Counted from the stretch's first letter, positions 32,796 through 46,053 are shown. The stretch: 64,000 bases of DNA from Echinococcus granulosus (GCF_000524195.1 NW_020170471.1:112470-176469); one strand, 5' to 3'. A program made the numbers and translations. Notes: generated by a model not told the origin, from the letters alone.

Positions 32796-33479
32796 GTGGA
32801 TGTGAGGCTACAATCAACCCAACGACCCGAAAAACAGAAAGCTTGTGATCGGCCTTTGCAGATGGCTACAGATGAGGTCAGAATCACCATTGAAGAAAAT
32901 ATAAGGCTTTGGAGCAGGAGACATGAGCAGAGCCCGGGTGTCACTGGCATTATGCACCACATCTTTCTTCTTGTTTTGCATAGGCTGACGTGAAAATAAA
33001 TAAAAATAGATGCAATAAAATGCGGGAGGAGATACAATGATCGCACGATGTGTTATGGGTAGCACTTTGGAGTGAAATTCGTCTCTCAAGGGGAACATTC
33101 AAGAGCCCTCAAACAAGAGCGATGATACATTTGACCTGCATCATTACCCATTTTGAGTGGAAACCTCGTTCAAAGCACACATAAAGAGCTGTCATTGTTC
33201 CCCTGATTAATAATATATCTCCAGGTTTCCCTTACACCAGAAGAGGGACTAAATGACATGCACTTCAAAAAGCTCCTCAGCATAATTCTACCCGACCGCC
33301 TCCAAAAAACCATTGAAAGTTGCCAGACATCGATGATGAAAGTGAAACTTTTCAAAGAGATTAATCTGTCGCAAAAAATTCTTTACGTTATCTCCATCTT
33401 TCTGCCCTTTCTGACTATTCCAGTAGGCGTAATAAGCAAAGCCAAAACTAGCTTGTGTTCCTCACCTTGCCTGTGCTGA
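32796..33479 (+). other. Candidate two-exon coding piece, unassigned
   Basis: Segment A (about 32796-32937) reads MATDEVRITIEENIRLWSRR and leaves in phase 1 at CCCGG|GTGTCA. Segment B enters in phase 1 at 33241 after a pyrimidine-rich stretch ending CACCAG, and reads GLNDMHFKKLLSIILPDRLQ onward to a TGA at 33479. Together they give about 125 residues of mixed, protein-like composition, rich in Lys, Leu and Ile. No start exon was found and no family recognised. A Gag-like piece of a retroelement or an exon pair of a host gene are both possible. Confidence 0.25.
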
Positions 33480-33743
33480 GTTAGCCTAAACTGTCTGACC
33501 GTGACCATCACATACAATACACACGTCACACCACACCAATGCCGGGTTTGTGTGTGTGTGAATGCATGTGAATCGGTGCGCGTTTCACATAAAATTGCCA
33601 CGAGATGCACCACACCTGCACCGTTTCCGTTCAGCAAGAGGCTTAGAGCCTGTAAAATAAAATCTGCCGTCACATCATTTACGACATCATGCCTCCGAGC
33701 CATAGATAAGTTGACGGCTCTAATCTCGCCTACGTCAAATTAA

Positions 33744-35065
33744 GTGCTTTTTTGTCTTGTAACAATTTGAACACTTTCTTTAGAATTAATCACATAAGTG
33801 AACCAGATTAATGAAATTCTCACTTTTTGGCAAAACAAATCAAAGTGCATTTGTTTACTTGATAAAAGTTGAGGCCGTTTTTCGTCATTACAAAATTCTT
33901 AATAAAGCTCACTTTTATTTCTACTTTTAAAGAATATTTCAATGAACGAGAGGAATGTGTAAGCATTGCTTCCGATTCCATCACGGAGAATAACATTTTG
34001 AGTGGGTATCCTAGAGCAGAAAAATTTCTTTCGTAGGTGAATTAATTAAAACAACTTTGTAAGTTTGTAGGCAATAAAGGGGAAAAATAAAGGAAGCAGA
34101 ATATCAGTGCAACACGCTTAAAGTAAACTGAAGTAAGATTAGGGAATATCTGCAGACAAGTTTTTGACACATTTTAGGGGTATTTCCCCTTTATTATTTT
34201 ATACATCCCTTTTGTTTAGACGGATAAGTGAACATATTCGCATTTAACAAGAATGTTTAAAAAAGTCCTTTTTTAAAGATATATCATTAACAGTATTCCC
34301 CGCGGAATTTATGTCAGAAGAGAAAACGACATGGCTGATGAACGGTTGCGCCTGTTTATCCACTGGGAACGCAAAGCGAGTTAAAATAAATGTTTTCAGA
34401 ACTTTCGTCTAATTTGGTTATTTATTTGCGCATCTTTTCACTGGCAAAAGCGCCTATTTATTTACGAGACATTCACTAACTCCGACACTAGTCTCCCACT
34501 TGATTGGCTGATCTCTAGTGCGCCACGATTCAAATCGGCGAATGGTTTGTCAGCTCGTATAATCAAACTGTGTGGAAAAACGTGGGTGTTTTCAAAACAA
34601 AAACTAACATAGAAAACAACTAAAACCACTGTAAAGGTGGTTTTTAAAATTCCTAAAGAGGCCGAAAGCCATCTTTTTTGTAGTTAATTAAAGTTTGTGG
34701 CCGTCAAGAATGCTGCCAATTTTTCCACCTGCGACTAGTTTATTTACTACTCCACCATAATAATTGACTTTCCGACTTTCATCACTCAAAATGATTGCAT
34801 TTTTTTCTCATGTCAGTGCTTTACGTGCAGCGACTGAATGCAGACTGACACTTCTGATTTTCATTTTGTGCATGGAACAAAAAAAATAGTGTAAATAGCA
34901 TGCCATTTAAATCAAGTTATCTGAAGTGATCCAACCAATTTCTTAAATGTTAACTCTAGCTGATCAACACTTTTCTTGAGGCCGTTCATTCAGATAAACA
35001 AATAAGTTAACTTTGGGCTTTTTTGTTTGCCGCCTGATTTCCCCGCATATTAAGTTTAAATGTAG
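33744..35065. other. AT-rich spacer
   Basis: Very AT-rich, with no open frame worth noting on either strand and no repeat structure seen. Confidence 0.5.
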
Positions 35066-35100
35066 TGGAACACCACGATTAACTGTTTAATGGTGTTCCA
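35066..35100. repeat. Perfect 10-bp inverted repeat (hairpin)
   Basis: TGGAACACCA at 35066-35075 and TGGTGTTCCA at 35091-35100 are exact reverse complements with a 15-nt loop. It could fold as a small stem or mark a decayed element end. Nothing nearby shows a function. Confidence 0.45.
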
Positions 35101-35538
35101 GGCTATTTGTATATACGGATGACAATCAATAGGCTTAGACAAGGAAAATTTGCACTTCAAAGCAGGTGAAATCATCGTGGTCCATTGGACCGCAACAACA
35201 GCATCTCGGATTCGCAGTCTCCAAGTTCATTCTGCTCCTCCGTCGAACCCGAGTAAACAATATGTTTAATCGACCTCTCCGAATTCGCATTCGCATGCAA
35301 ACTGAAATTTTGATGGGAGAGAAATACGAATGTTTCTTACTCTGAATTTACTGGCTTTGATGGAGGGTATAGGGTCCGATTAGTCTATGGAGGTCCAGAA
35401 CAACCGATCAGGAAGAATGAACATCAGCCTTAGTGAGCCAAAGTCTCCAATTGCCATTAACTTCAATGTGAACGTGGCTACACTGTAGGGCATTACTGGG
35501 CAGCGATCATTGTTATCCGAGCTGTTCCGTACAAACGT

Positions 35539-35872
35539 ATGCAGTTTCAGTCTGAGGATGAGATCAGCTTCCGGCTTCATGCTACGCAACAGTCAAGCCA
35601 ATTGGGCTCATGGAAACACGGTCTACGAGGCCCAATGACACCACATGGGTTGGTGCCTTGTTGTCGACCAGTCAGTCTCGTCCACGCAACTGATAATATA
35701 TTGCAACAATTCAAAAAACTTAATCAACACACGCAAAGTTATGATCGTTTCCCAGTACAATGGATCAGACCGTCGGAAGTACATCATTATTCAGTTCAAT
35801 GGATTTTCAGTGCATCCACGGGTTGATGGGGCCTCGAATCTATGCCTCGGAGAATTTATGGGTCTAATTACG
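35539..35872 (+). pseudogene. Possible decayed laminin-G-like segment
   Basis: Frame 1 from 35539 contains EDEISFRLHATQQSSQLG, which resembles the first strands of a laminin-G/LNS domain (the EISFRFRTTQ pattern of neurexin-like proteins). The likeness moves to another frame after about 35630, where HHMGWCLVVDQSV and later SNLCLGEFMG are read, with a TGA just before. The shift and the stop argue for a broken copy. The surrounding kilobase is less AT-rich than its flanks. The resemblance is partial and unverified. Confidence 0.2.
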
Positions 35873-35880
35873 TAAACCAC

Positions 35881-38800
35881 TTGACATTCAACCTCCCGCA
35901 TCTCTGCCAGTGCCCATACTGGCCAGCTGAAGCTACGTGAAAGGCTACAGCTCCGTGTATTCATTAGCAAAACGACTTGTTCAGTCGATTGGGCCTGAAA
36001 CAGGTACCAAGCAAGACCGTCTGTAATGGGCGCGGAACTTCAAAGAGGCGGCAGCCATCGAAATCGCCTCTTATATGCGCTTCCTATCAAGCTCGCAGGT
36101 GGGAGGATCTGCCACGATTCTCCTGCGGATTCTGCTGTGATCACAACCGAAAGGAATGACTACCGGCCGAGTCCCACTGACCGACTGGACCGCTTTAATC
36201 GGCTCTGTAAGAAAGCGCCAATGGCCAAGGAGGAAAACTGGGGGCATTTAACACAGTAATTATCTCATGATCACAATCCTGTCCCCGAATGGCGTCTATG
36301 CCCTCAACTATTGCATGTGACGCGACCGATGAATCGCTGGTCAGATTTTACTCAAATGTGAAAAGGTCTGTCTCAATTTCAGGAATGGCGAGAGCGGTTG
36401 GATGAAGCTTTAGAATTGGCAACCCAAATGGGTTTTTTTTTAATTTTTGCACTTCAGCCAACTACAGACCCCGCTAACTAGCTCCTGAGTGAACCTCCGC
36501 CCAACCAAAACGGCCTCAGAGTAGGCGGAAATACAAGACGATTCTGGAAAATATCGTCACTAGCTTGACTTTCTTCCAAAGAACTGTGCTGCGAATGTTT
36601 ATAATTCTAGGAAGTGTTTCAATTTGGTGGTTTTAGCTATTTCTGGCAAATTACCTCCTCATGCCTAGTTTCCAGACATGCTAAAAATAAGCGCAATTGG
36701 TACTTTCACGGCTTTTCTCCTAATAAGGACGAGTTTAGTGCATGCTGATACTCTCTATTATCGCAAAGCCATTCAAAAAGATACAAATACACAAGAGCAG
36801 AAGCTACCGACGTGCTCCGTTACTCCAGAAGCACGTGCTATACTCCAGCACATCGCGCTCTGGGAGCACTTTTAGGTGGAACATTTACTTTCGCAATTCC
36901 TTCGGATTGACAAAGTAACTTGCCTGTGTTTACACAGCAGAAGCTCATACTAGTGATCAAAATGTTGTTCACTACTTTCACTGGCGAATTTGTTTGCGCT
37001 GGCGCTTCAACCCTCGCGGCTTGAAGGTTTGAGCATTCGGCCACATCCATATTCTCGCGCTCATCTGTACACTAATGGACCATCCATTTGCACCGACGCG
37101 ATCCTACATGTGACTGGGAACCCTACACTAAAAAGGTACGCAGCCAACAAAACTAACGCATAAATAATCGTTCCGGATAAACAGCAGCCTTTTTCCTAGG
37201 CATGATGAGCTGCTTTATTGTCAATCCATCATTGTGGAAGTAATATTTCTCATTCCCAGCACACAAAATGACCTGCGAAATGACCAAACAAGCACAATAT
37301 AATGCTTTACCCTTACAGTCAATAAATAATGTATAAGTAAAAAGAAACTCAATCTAATCTTTATTATCAACGAAGAGGAGTTTATTGATACGGAAACGTC
37401 AAGGCCTAGACCGTTGGTCTAACACCGCGGTCGGTTGCGCGGGTAATGAAGGACTCTGTGGATTGTACTTTGGGCCACCGGTGTGGCCTCCGGGCCATGC
37501 CAGATGGCTTCCAGTCCATCTGCGCTGGTACTATGACTTCTTAGGGCATCGGTAAAGGTGAACAATTAATTTAAGCTAGCTTTGTTCAGCAAAAGCAAAG
37601 GAATCCTAAAAGCTTACCCACAAATTTTGATAAAGACAACAGAAAAGTCCACTTTGTGTTTTTTCCTTATTTCCACCAATACGAATTGAGGTTTTTATTT
37701 TAAAGGAAAAGCAAATTTTCACTACCTTTTGAACACATTTACTTGGGTGAAACCGTCACTACGGAAGTGGACGCGCTTTTTAACACAAACAATAGACCAA
37801 ACTTGGGGGAATTTTAAAATTAGTAGAAAGAAAATAAATTATTTTGCATTTTTTTCTTCTTCACGTTACTGATTGGCTGGCCAGAAGACCAGCGCTCGAC
37901 TTAAACTGACCAGTGGCCTGCCAGCACTGTCATAAACAAGTGTGTCTGGGTTTTGGAAGAAAAAGTACGTAACCCGTTACTTACTCAACAAGCACACTTT
38001 TAAGGTTCAGTTATTCACGATAAAATAGCTGATGTAGGCAATAAACGAGTAACAAATTTGGTTACTCAAAAGTTGTACAAAAATTTGGTGTTGTTCTGTG
38101 AATTTTAGAAACGATAGCTTTATTTTCTTCTCATTTAAAGTGACTATGTCTTGCCACATCCACAGCTTAAATGAGATTGGAAAATCTTGTCAGATTTCAT
38201 GTCCTGAGGTGCTGTTTTTTTCGATTCCACGTCAGTGCTAGATGAGATGAGTGAAGTTTAAATAATTTGCATTAATATCAGTCATTATTTCGCGACTGGT
38301 TGAAAAACCTAACCCGAATCTGATAAAGTTTGTTCCAGAAAACTGGTTATATTCAGTTAAGTATCCAGACAACATTTTAAATAATCTCTCTAGCGCCATG
38401 AACAACTTTTCGTGATGTCAAAAGTGACTATTTTGGATCGTCGAAATAAACGTAACACCCATCTTTAATAGTTGATTGATCTTGTGGATAGTCGCACTCA
38501 AAAATACTTCGTAGGATACTGGTAGTAATAATTTAGCAATATGCTTATTTGACACCAGCAGAAAGGGATTAAATGAGTGAACTCTTTGTGAGCGTCATTG
38601 ACATCATTTTGCGGAATCCACGCGGCTCTCATTTAACAATAGATCTTATTAAGTCGAAAGCGCACATATTTATTACTAAATACTAATATACGATTTGGCA
38701 GTGAGCTTACCATAGCAACCAGCATGGCGCAATCTTATTGGCTACCTTGGCAATAGGCGTGAATGGAATTGTGCTGAGAGGGAGGTAGTGAGGGTGGTGC

Positions 38801-41800
38801 AGAGGCAGGCAGGCACAAGGGCAAACACAACTCCAGATGTTCTTGCCCCCTGTCATTTTCTCTCTCTTGTGCGTGTGCACCCTTCTGCATTCACCTTCAG
38901 CCGTTGCAGCGAATCGGAGTGGGTGCTATCATGCATGAATACGTAGGCGAGTGGTGTATGCGTCATGGATGAGCGAGAGGAGAGAGAGTGACCTTGATTA
39001 CTCAATTCTACGCTAAATATGTTGCCAGACCTGGTTGCTAAGGCGGTGGTTCTGTTGTGGCAGTGTAAAAACGTTGCAACTTTGACGTCCAACGTAATGA
39101 CCACAGGGAGATTATGAAACAAATCGGGAAAAATCTGCTTACTGATCTGTAATAAAATTAATATGCATTACTGGTCAACTTGGCTCCAAACGGTTGTCGA
39201 AAGAACTTCTAGTTTGAATAAACCGCAATAGGGAGCCAAAAATGCGCTTAAAACTGTCTCAGGTCGAAGTCTTGAATTTGGTGGAGTTTAAATCATGCAT
39301 TAAAAGTGCTCTTCATTCAGGCTAAACATACCCCGCAAAATGACAAAAAAACTAAAGCCTATTTGCAAACAACGGGTACTCCATCAATGCGAATACCTAT
39401 GGGTATCACGAAGGCTATAATTCCTTTTTATGCACTTATCGGTGTGCGTTTCGGGGCACAAATGTGTTTGTACACCTTATAAGTATGTTACCCGGTTTTC
39501 TCGAGTAAAAGTGCCGTTTGGGTCAGATACTATACATTTTTATCGCAAAAATGCTGATAAATGAGTAGGTTAATCCCAGAGGGTAGAGTTCAAACTGGCT
39601 CAAATGTTTGTTGCCACACTTGTCTCTGACCCAAATGTATTCAAACGATGGTTTATAAAAGATGTTCTAATCCAATCTGGAAGTAGCTTAGCCATTTCAG
39701 CGTTTTAATTTAGCTTTACTAACATGTTTATTGTTTACAATCCCTGGAAATTTTGTAAGGTTTTGATCAAGGTCAAAAGAAATATTTACAAATACAAAAG
39801 AAGAAACCGAACTTACCTGCCTTTTGATTTTCTAGGTCGGTATTTTAAATAGGTATAATTACAACTACTTTAATGTAAAAAGTAAGGAAGCAGCCTGCAC
39901 GCATTGATTTTCGCCTCCTAATTACATCATACGAAAAGCGTTTTGCCTCCAGGAAGTGCGAGAATGTGCAAACTTGTCAAACAAATGTAACAAGTTTAAA
40001 AATTAGATTTGAATAGTAAATTACATCCTACATAGTCGTCGAATGTCCCGTAAAACGGAAGAGTATTTGCTCAAGAACAGTAAGAATTCCTGTGAGCGCA
40101 TTATTAACTGATTATATTTTGCCTTTATTACGCACAGAGTTGTAGTGGAGTGGCATGTCTCAAATAAGTATCAATTCGTTACAGTTGAAATGTCTTTAAA
40201 AGATTAAATTAACGGAACGCTATGTTAGTAAATATATCTGCGATTGTACAGTTTCTTTATGTTCGTTGATCGCCTTCCCACTTGATAGCTTAAACTCGTG
40301 CTAATGCCATCTAGTGCAGCACTCATTTTTTTTGTCTCATGAGGGTAAAAATCTGATGGCGAACGGGTAAGGCGTCCTAGGTATATTTTTGCACGAGTTC
40401 TCTTTTATTAGGCCCTGCCTGAGAGCGCAACTACACTGCGTCACAAAGGTGATTTACCATGAAGTTACTACTTCTTAGAGTCAAGCTCAGCCATATGACA
40501 AGTTCATTTAGGAAGGTTTCTGGTAAACATGCAAATTAATTGCTCATCAAAGAAGGGAATTTATAGCTTTGGCAATCGAAAAAACCAGAATCAAGACTAT
40601 TTTGTTTTCGATTTCATTCTTCAAAATAAACCATTCTTAAAGTACAATTATTTCAACAGATTACTTATCTCAAAATATCAAGTATTTTTTAAAAATCCTT
40701 CTGAAGTGTGGACTCAGACAAGGAAATCGGGGTGTCACATATTCGTGACGTACGTGTAGAAAGGGGGTTAAGTGTTTCAGCTTTTAAAAGATCCCTTTAT
40801 CTAAAAATATGCGTCTAATCATCCTCACTTTAAATATATGGATAGACTTCTTTTGAGGTCATTCTAAAGGCTATTAATACCTCCTTCAAATAGTGGTCAT
40901 TATATATTTTTCTCTCGACTCTCAGCAGAACGAAGAATCACTAACTTCTCTAAGGCCATGTTCTAGCAAAAATAGTATTTGTACAGAAGGACCGGTTAAC
41001 TGAGACAGCCTGCTCTTCGATACATGTTTTACACAGGTGCTATTACTGACATCTAATTGGCCCGTTTTCAAGGTCGCCTTCTATGTGCCTACACCTGATC
41101 ACACTCCGTTGGCAATAATTCTACAAAAATCTCCGTTTTAACTCATCCCCAGTGTAGAATTCAAAAAGTTGCCCAATACCACCCGACTTGTTTACTTCCG
41201 TCACCAAAGTTGGAGCCCGAAATCTTCCTCAAGTACAGTGGAATGCTTGATTAGAAGGATGAAGAAGGGTCATAACCCTACCCTTTGGTGCCAACTTTAT
41301 AAGTCGATGTGGTACAGTTTAACTGCCACAAGTGCCTGATTTGGCACTAGAAGTGCTTCAGTATATGATCTACCTAAACCGCTGGGAGTCTAATACTATT
41401 ACCTTGATTACAGAGTCATTTGTAAGGTATGTTTCCTCCTACTTTTCAATGAGAGATAATGCCAGTAGTGAGAGGGAGAGGCTGCTTCGAATGTCATAAA
41501 TTGTCTTCCTAAAGGGTAGTTAAACTAGCCCTCCTTCTTTTCACCTTTCTATTGGAATTCTATTCAAAGTGAACTTTGTTGATGTCTCCTTGAGCTTTGA
41601 GGAATTAGTCAGGTTTTCTAATGGCATATGGAAAACGCCACCTGATGTGACTGCTTAATCATGGCCCAACCTCAACCCATCAATCACTTCTATGCTGCCA
41701 ATTGATTAGTCGAAGGCTATTTTTGAAGCGGGTTCAATCCCACCTTTTTTGTTGACTTTTTCGTCATTTTCATCACCAGTTCTTTCTCACTTACTTCTTG

Positions 41801-43480
41801 GATGGCACTTAATAAACTTACTTACGTTTACGCCTTTTAGAAACCAACAAATGGTCCAGGAATTCGGCATTTAAAGCCAAGTAATATTGTTTGTCCCCTC
41901 AATTATGTAACCAGGTTCAAATACGAAATTATGGTGGCTACTAGATCCTGTGTGACAAGTTACAAATGAACGAAGGAATTTCCTCGACTGTAATTTGGGA
42001 TAGCAGATGGTCAGGTAAAATACCCATTCAGCTTAAAATTTGGGCTGGTATTCTCTGTGGGAGCACTACTGCTGTGATCTTTTGGGTTGGGCCTAAATGG
42101 AGGTGCTTCGTGCTATCCCAATTGCAAAATTTTCCGTGCCGACTGGTTATAATCGTTGGCATCCATGTGGACAGATCGTAAATTTCGCCCAGAAAATGCA
42201 CTACCCATTCACCTTGATGGGCATACTTTGTCGTTCAGCGCACCCAACAGTTCTCTTTGTGGTTGACGAAGTGTCCTCATCGTTAAAGAGCCGCGCACAT
42301 TTGATTTGCGGCATGGGATAGCAGGAGAGGCGCCCTTCTCTGCGGCCTGAAGGTGGACAATGCAGCTTTACATACCCACCTGTGGCCTACCTATCCTCCC
42401 TAACTCCATAAACTGTACGTTTCAGTGGGATATAAAAATCCAACTGAGCATATTGTTCGCACGAGCTCACACGATTGTCAGTTTTGGTTAGTATTAGTGG
42501 TCACAGGGCTTCAAATTCGCAAGCAGGATATACGCAGTTTTATGGATTTCAAAAAGAATTATTAGTAGTAGGAGTAGAATAACGGGGGTTTTTGAAAGAA
42601 TATTACGTGAAAAAAAACAATCTTTGGACCATTTCAAGCTACACACTTTGGTAAAGTCTATAATGGTTAAAAATCATTTAATTTGACGCATCTTTGCTAC
42701 AAAACAGAGGTAAGTATTCTTGTCACAATCTCTCGGTTTTCGAACGCAATCTGAAGTATAACATTTATTCAGAAAATTTTAATTTAAAATACCCTATTGC
42801 ATTTTACTCAACCGTTTTCCTAGCAGTTTAAGTAATTCGTATGTTATATCCATAAACATAATCAATTGTATGCACTCAAAGGTCATTTGGCAATTTAAAC
42901 ATTTTGGCATATATTTTTGGTGTTTTTGCCCCGCTTATCAATGATTTCCGTTACTGAGGTAGAATAAATAACCGCACCTATTCAATTAAATAACTACTTT
43001 TCCAAAAAAAACGCTCCCAATTTATCATGAAACCCCTGTAAGTCACATTTTCTATTTTAATAACTTTAAAGTTACTTCTTGGTGGAGGAAATTCTATTTG
43101 TCTCTGGATTTGGGTAAATGGCAGAACCCAAAGGCACTAGGGAAATTCACGGGGCAAAGTAGGGGATGTCAAGATCTTATCCTAGCTCAACAAGCGTGAC
43201 GTTGGGGCGGAATCCTGGACCGCCGGCAATACTGATCGCCTTTTCAATGAGACTGATTTTTATTCATTTTACTGGAGCTAATCACATCGGTTCACCGGTG
43301 TATTATTGCACCAAATGACCTAAGTGGTGACCATGGTCTTCGGAAGAAGTGAGACATCTGGCTGGTGCTGAGGTCATTCTCGTAAACAAAAGCACACTTT
43401 TCTAACCCTAATGCACCTGTGTAAACAAACAGGGGGCTGAAATACTGCCAGAACATTACACATTTTCTCATGCATTTTAT
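35881..43480. other. Gene-poor spacer
   Basis: No gene recognised. Between 37380 and 37560 lies a GC-richer patch with a short palindromic GGGCCACCGGTGTGGCC and no frame. From 38000 to 41900 the sequence is AT-rich and featureless. At 42032-42110 one frame gives a hydrophobic stretch (WAGILCGSTTAVIFWVG) that could be a membrane segment, but its context is poor. Confidence 0.4.
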
Positions 43481-43560
43481 TCTTGAACGCTCAGCACACC
43501 CACTTCTTTACTGAGACGCATTCGGTGCGATCCACGCTAGGCTGGTTTACTAACTGGGTT

Positions 43561-43677
43561 GTTAAGCCGATTTTCATCAAAGTGGAATCAATAAGTGATG
43601 GCAAGCTATTAAATCTTACATTTTGGGCCCCCGCCAATTATCACATGCAGGTTGTTTACTTGTCATACAGAAGATAA
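43561..43677 (+). other. Exon-like segment resembling an FN3 repeat
   Basis: The plus-strand frame reads KPIFIKVESISDGKLLNLTF and then WAPANYHMQVVYLSYRR before TAA. The order Leu-x-Leu-x-F/W-x-x-P, then V-x-Y-x-x-x-Y-R, matches the B and C strands of a fibronectin type III repeat. A possible acceptor, GTTGTTAAG, ends at 43566. A weak donor follows CATGCAG at about 43650. No neighbouring exon completes the domain. Confidence 0.22.
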
Positions 43678-44708
43678 TTTGGCCGTTGCTATCATAAAAT
43701 GCCACGACTTCCTTGTCTTTGCTGGCTATGTAGAAGTCTAAAGGTCAAAAATGGGGTGAGTGGCGTAGCTGCCAATGACACGTCCAGGGATTGTTGAAGT
43801 GGTCTTAAACCTATTTGCAGCCTGTGGTAAGTGGTGCTTCATATATGGAAGGCAATAAATTTCCCATCCCATTTTCGAATTTAGTGGAGAGGCGTTCTTG
43901 TTTGAATGCTGCCTCATAATTGGGGTGAATTAGAGGGGAATTGACATGCTAAATGCGTCATTTCACAACCCTTTTTTTTTCCCCAGGGCAGGAATTATTC
44001 TGCTGACGTTAATTTACCAGACCCGACTTCCAGCTCTCCCAGTATCCCCCCCCCTGCCCGAATTCGTTATAGATCCTACTAATGTGGAGGCGCAGGTACT
44101 ACTCACATAATTATAAGTAGAAGTAGATTGGAAGTGCAAGCTGGTGGGATGAAAATGCTTACGCAGTTTAGCATAGACGCACACTCTGCCTAATCAGTTG
44201 TTTTGGTGCTCATCATTACTATTGTCATGAGGACGCACCCTTAAAAGAGATAATCTGAGGCCTTTGATAAGGTTGTGTTCGGTCTCCCCTACAATTTGGA
44301 CCACCTCCACCCAAATGCGCCTTGGCAACGCATACTACTGGCAGCTTTCTCATCTCGGTAGCTAAGTTCAACTTGCCTCATACACCAGACAAGTCGAATT
44401 AATTGCAACGGTTTGGGCCTAGTAGTAACTAATGTAATGAGAGTGTAATCAAAATAGGCGGGAGAAAGAGATGTTTGGAAGGGGGGCGGGGAACGCAACA
44501 CACGCGTTTCAATATCACACATCTCGCCATCTCCCATTGGTTGCATTACGCCATTGTGGCGGGTAATATAGAGAATAGAGGGTAGATCTAAGCCATCTAT
44601 CTGGTAGTTCTTTCTCTTCCCTCCCTTCGGATTCCATTCCATTCCTTCTTACAACTTAATTAAGAAATCTAAAGCTTTTACAAACAATTTTTGTTCTTTC
44701 GGTTCTAG

Positions 44709-45562
44709 CCTTTTCATATCATTGACTACGAATATAGAAAGCAAAATTCAGGAAATTCATCAGCAAGCTCTCAAGCGCCAGCTACCTACAACAGTTGCTA
44801 GCTTTCTATACCAAACAAAAGTTTCATTTACACAACCGAAAGCAACCTTCGAAGTTGTAGTAGGAGGTAGACGGCATTCAGCAACATATCCCGGCGTCCC
44901 AAGCAGTCATGAAGGTACCTTAATGAAGGCAAATGCTAAAGGTGAGACTGATGGCATAGGCAGCGTGATCAAAGCCTCCCCGCATAATCGTAAAGGCTAA
45001 TGCATGGGGGACTCATCTGCACTTGAACCAAACGCTCAACCTGTCACATGAGTTTTGTTGGAATATGACAAGCCTCTGACTTCATCACCACATGACGCAA
45101 TGTTATATCATGTCTTTTGCATTATACTCAGCCAATCTGTTTACCTTCAAACTAATGACCCATCAACAGCCCAGCTTAGAGATTGCTTAATCGTATATTA
45201 CTGCGAGACGTGGATAGATAGATGGGTAGGAGCATAAGCATAGACAAGAAGTATGAAAAAAAAAAAGTAGATCAGCAGGCAACTGAGACGGAATCAAAGA
45301 TCCTCTACCGAGTACGGCATCAGAACACTTTTCTGATGACTAATATCTGGCCCTTTTTTCACCTTAGGCATCAGACCTTCCTTCATCCCCGCATTTGTCG
45401 GCAGCAGGAATGGATCAAATTGATCCCCCTCCTCTTCTTTTACTGATTGAACAATCACTCGATCGGCACTCTAAAAGAAGAGAGCGGGAAAATAATGCAC
45501 TAATGGGGGAGAAAATGCGTGATACACAAAGCGTTCACTTTAAATCGGAACTTTTGTGTTAA
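44709..45562 (+). CDS. Candidate 3' exons of an unassigned gene
   Basis: Three plus-strand segments join in phase: 44709-44941 (acceptor TTTCGGTTCTAG, donor AAAG|GTGAGA), 45244-45311 (weak acceptor, donor CCGA|GTACGG) and 45368-45562 (strong acceptor TTTTTTCACCTTAG, intron of 56 nt). The last exon runs 64 codons to TAA, and an AATAAA lies 15 nt further on (45577-45582), which favours a real 3' end. Encoded sequence is polar, with RRERENNALMGEKMRD in the last exon and a Lys-rich stretch in the middle one. An alternative model starts at ATG 45222 and joins only the last exon, giving about 94 aa. No family recognised. It converges on the CREB3-like gene. Confidence 0.35.
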
Positions 45563-45576
45563 GAAATTTCCTGGAA

Positions 45577-45582
45577 AATAAA
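45577..45582 (+). terminator. AATAAA poly(A) signal
   Basis: Canonical signal 15 nt after the TAA of the candidate gene ending at 45562. Confidence 0.4.
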
Positions 45583-46047
45583 CCGTCCTTCTGCTAAACA
45601 TAGTTTTGCAGCAAACCTTTCAATTGTTTGAAAAAAAAATGTGTTTACTATTGCACGAAGCGATACATCTCCTATCCAATTCCATGATTGGTAATGCATC
45701 GGTTCAGTGTCCCAAGGACAGCAAGACAACCGAAGCCGCGTGCTGGAAGCCGCCACGAGAAGAATCATAACTGGCATTCGTAATGTTTGAAAGGCCTACG
45801 TCTTTTAAATCTGTATTAATGCGGCTAGGTGCTCCATCACTGTATAATACTATGTCTGAAGTCGTCTTTTCTACAAGTGAATATCCGCGAGTTCGGACTT
45901 GACACCTCCACTCACACACACGCACGTACAGCCACTACTACTCACAACATCCACCCTCACGACGCCTACAGCGGCTAGCAGCAATCGTGCACACTTCCTG
46001 CCCTACTGACAACTCCTTTTACAGGTGTAAAGAGAAAAAGTCCCCGT

Positions 46048-46053
46048 TTTATT
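46048..46053 (-). terminator. AATAAA poly(A) signal, CREB3-like gene
   Basis: TTTATT on the plus strand reads AATAAA on the minus strand, about 370 nt past the TAA at 46421. It supports the short form of the CREB3-like transcript. If the alternative lumenal exon is used, this site would lie within the last intron. Confidence 0.35.

Noticed and set aside
41715..41750. GCGGGTTCAATCCCACC, resembling a tRNA B box with acceptor arm
   Set aside because: No matching A box, D arm or anticodon arm could be folded upstream, so it is not called a tRNA.
41966..42321. Two overlapping plus-strand frames, one with a hydrophobic stretch
   Set aside because: A membrane-like segment alone is weak evidence. 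The frames overlap out of register and splice signals are poor.
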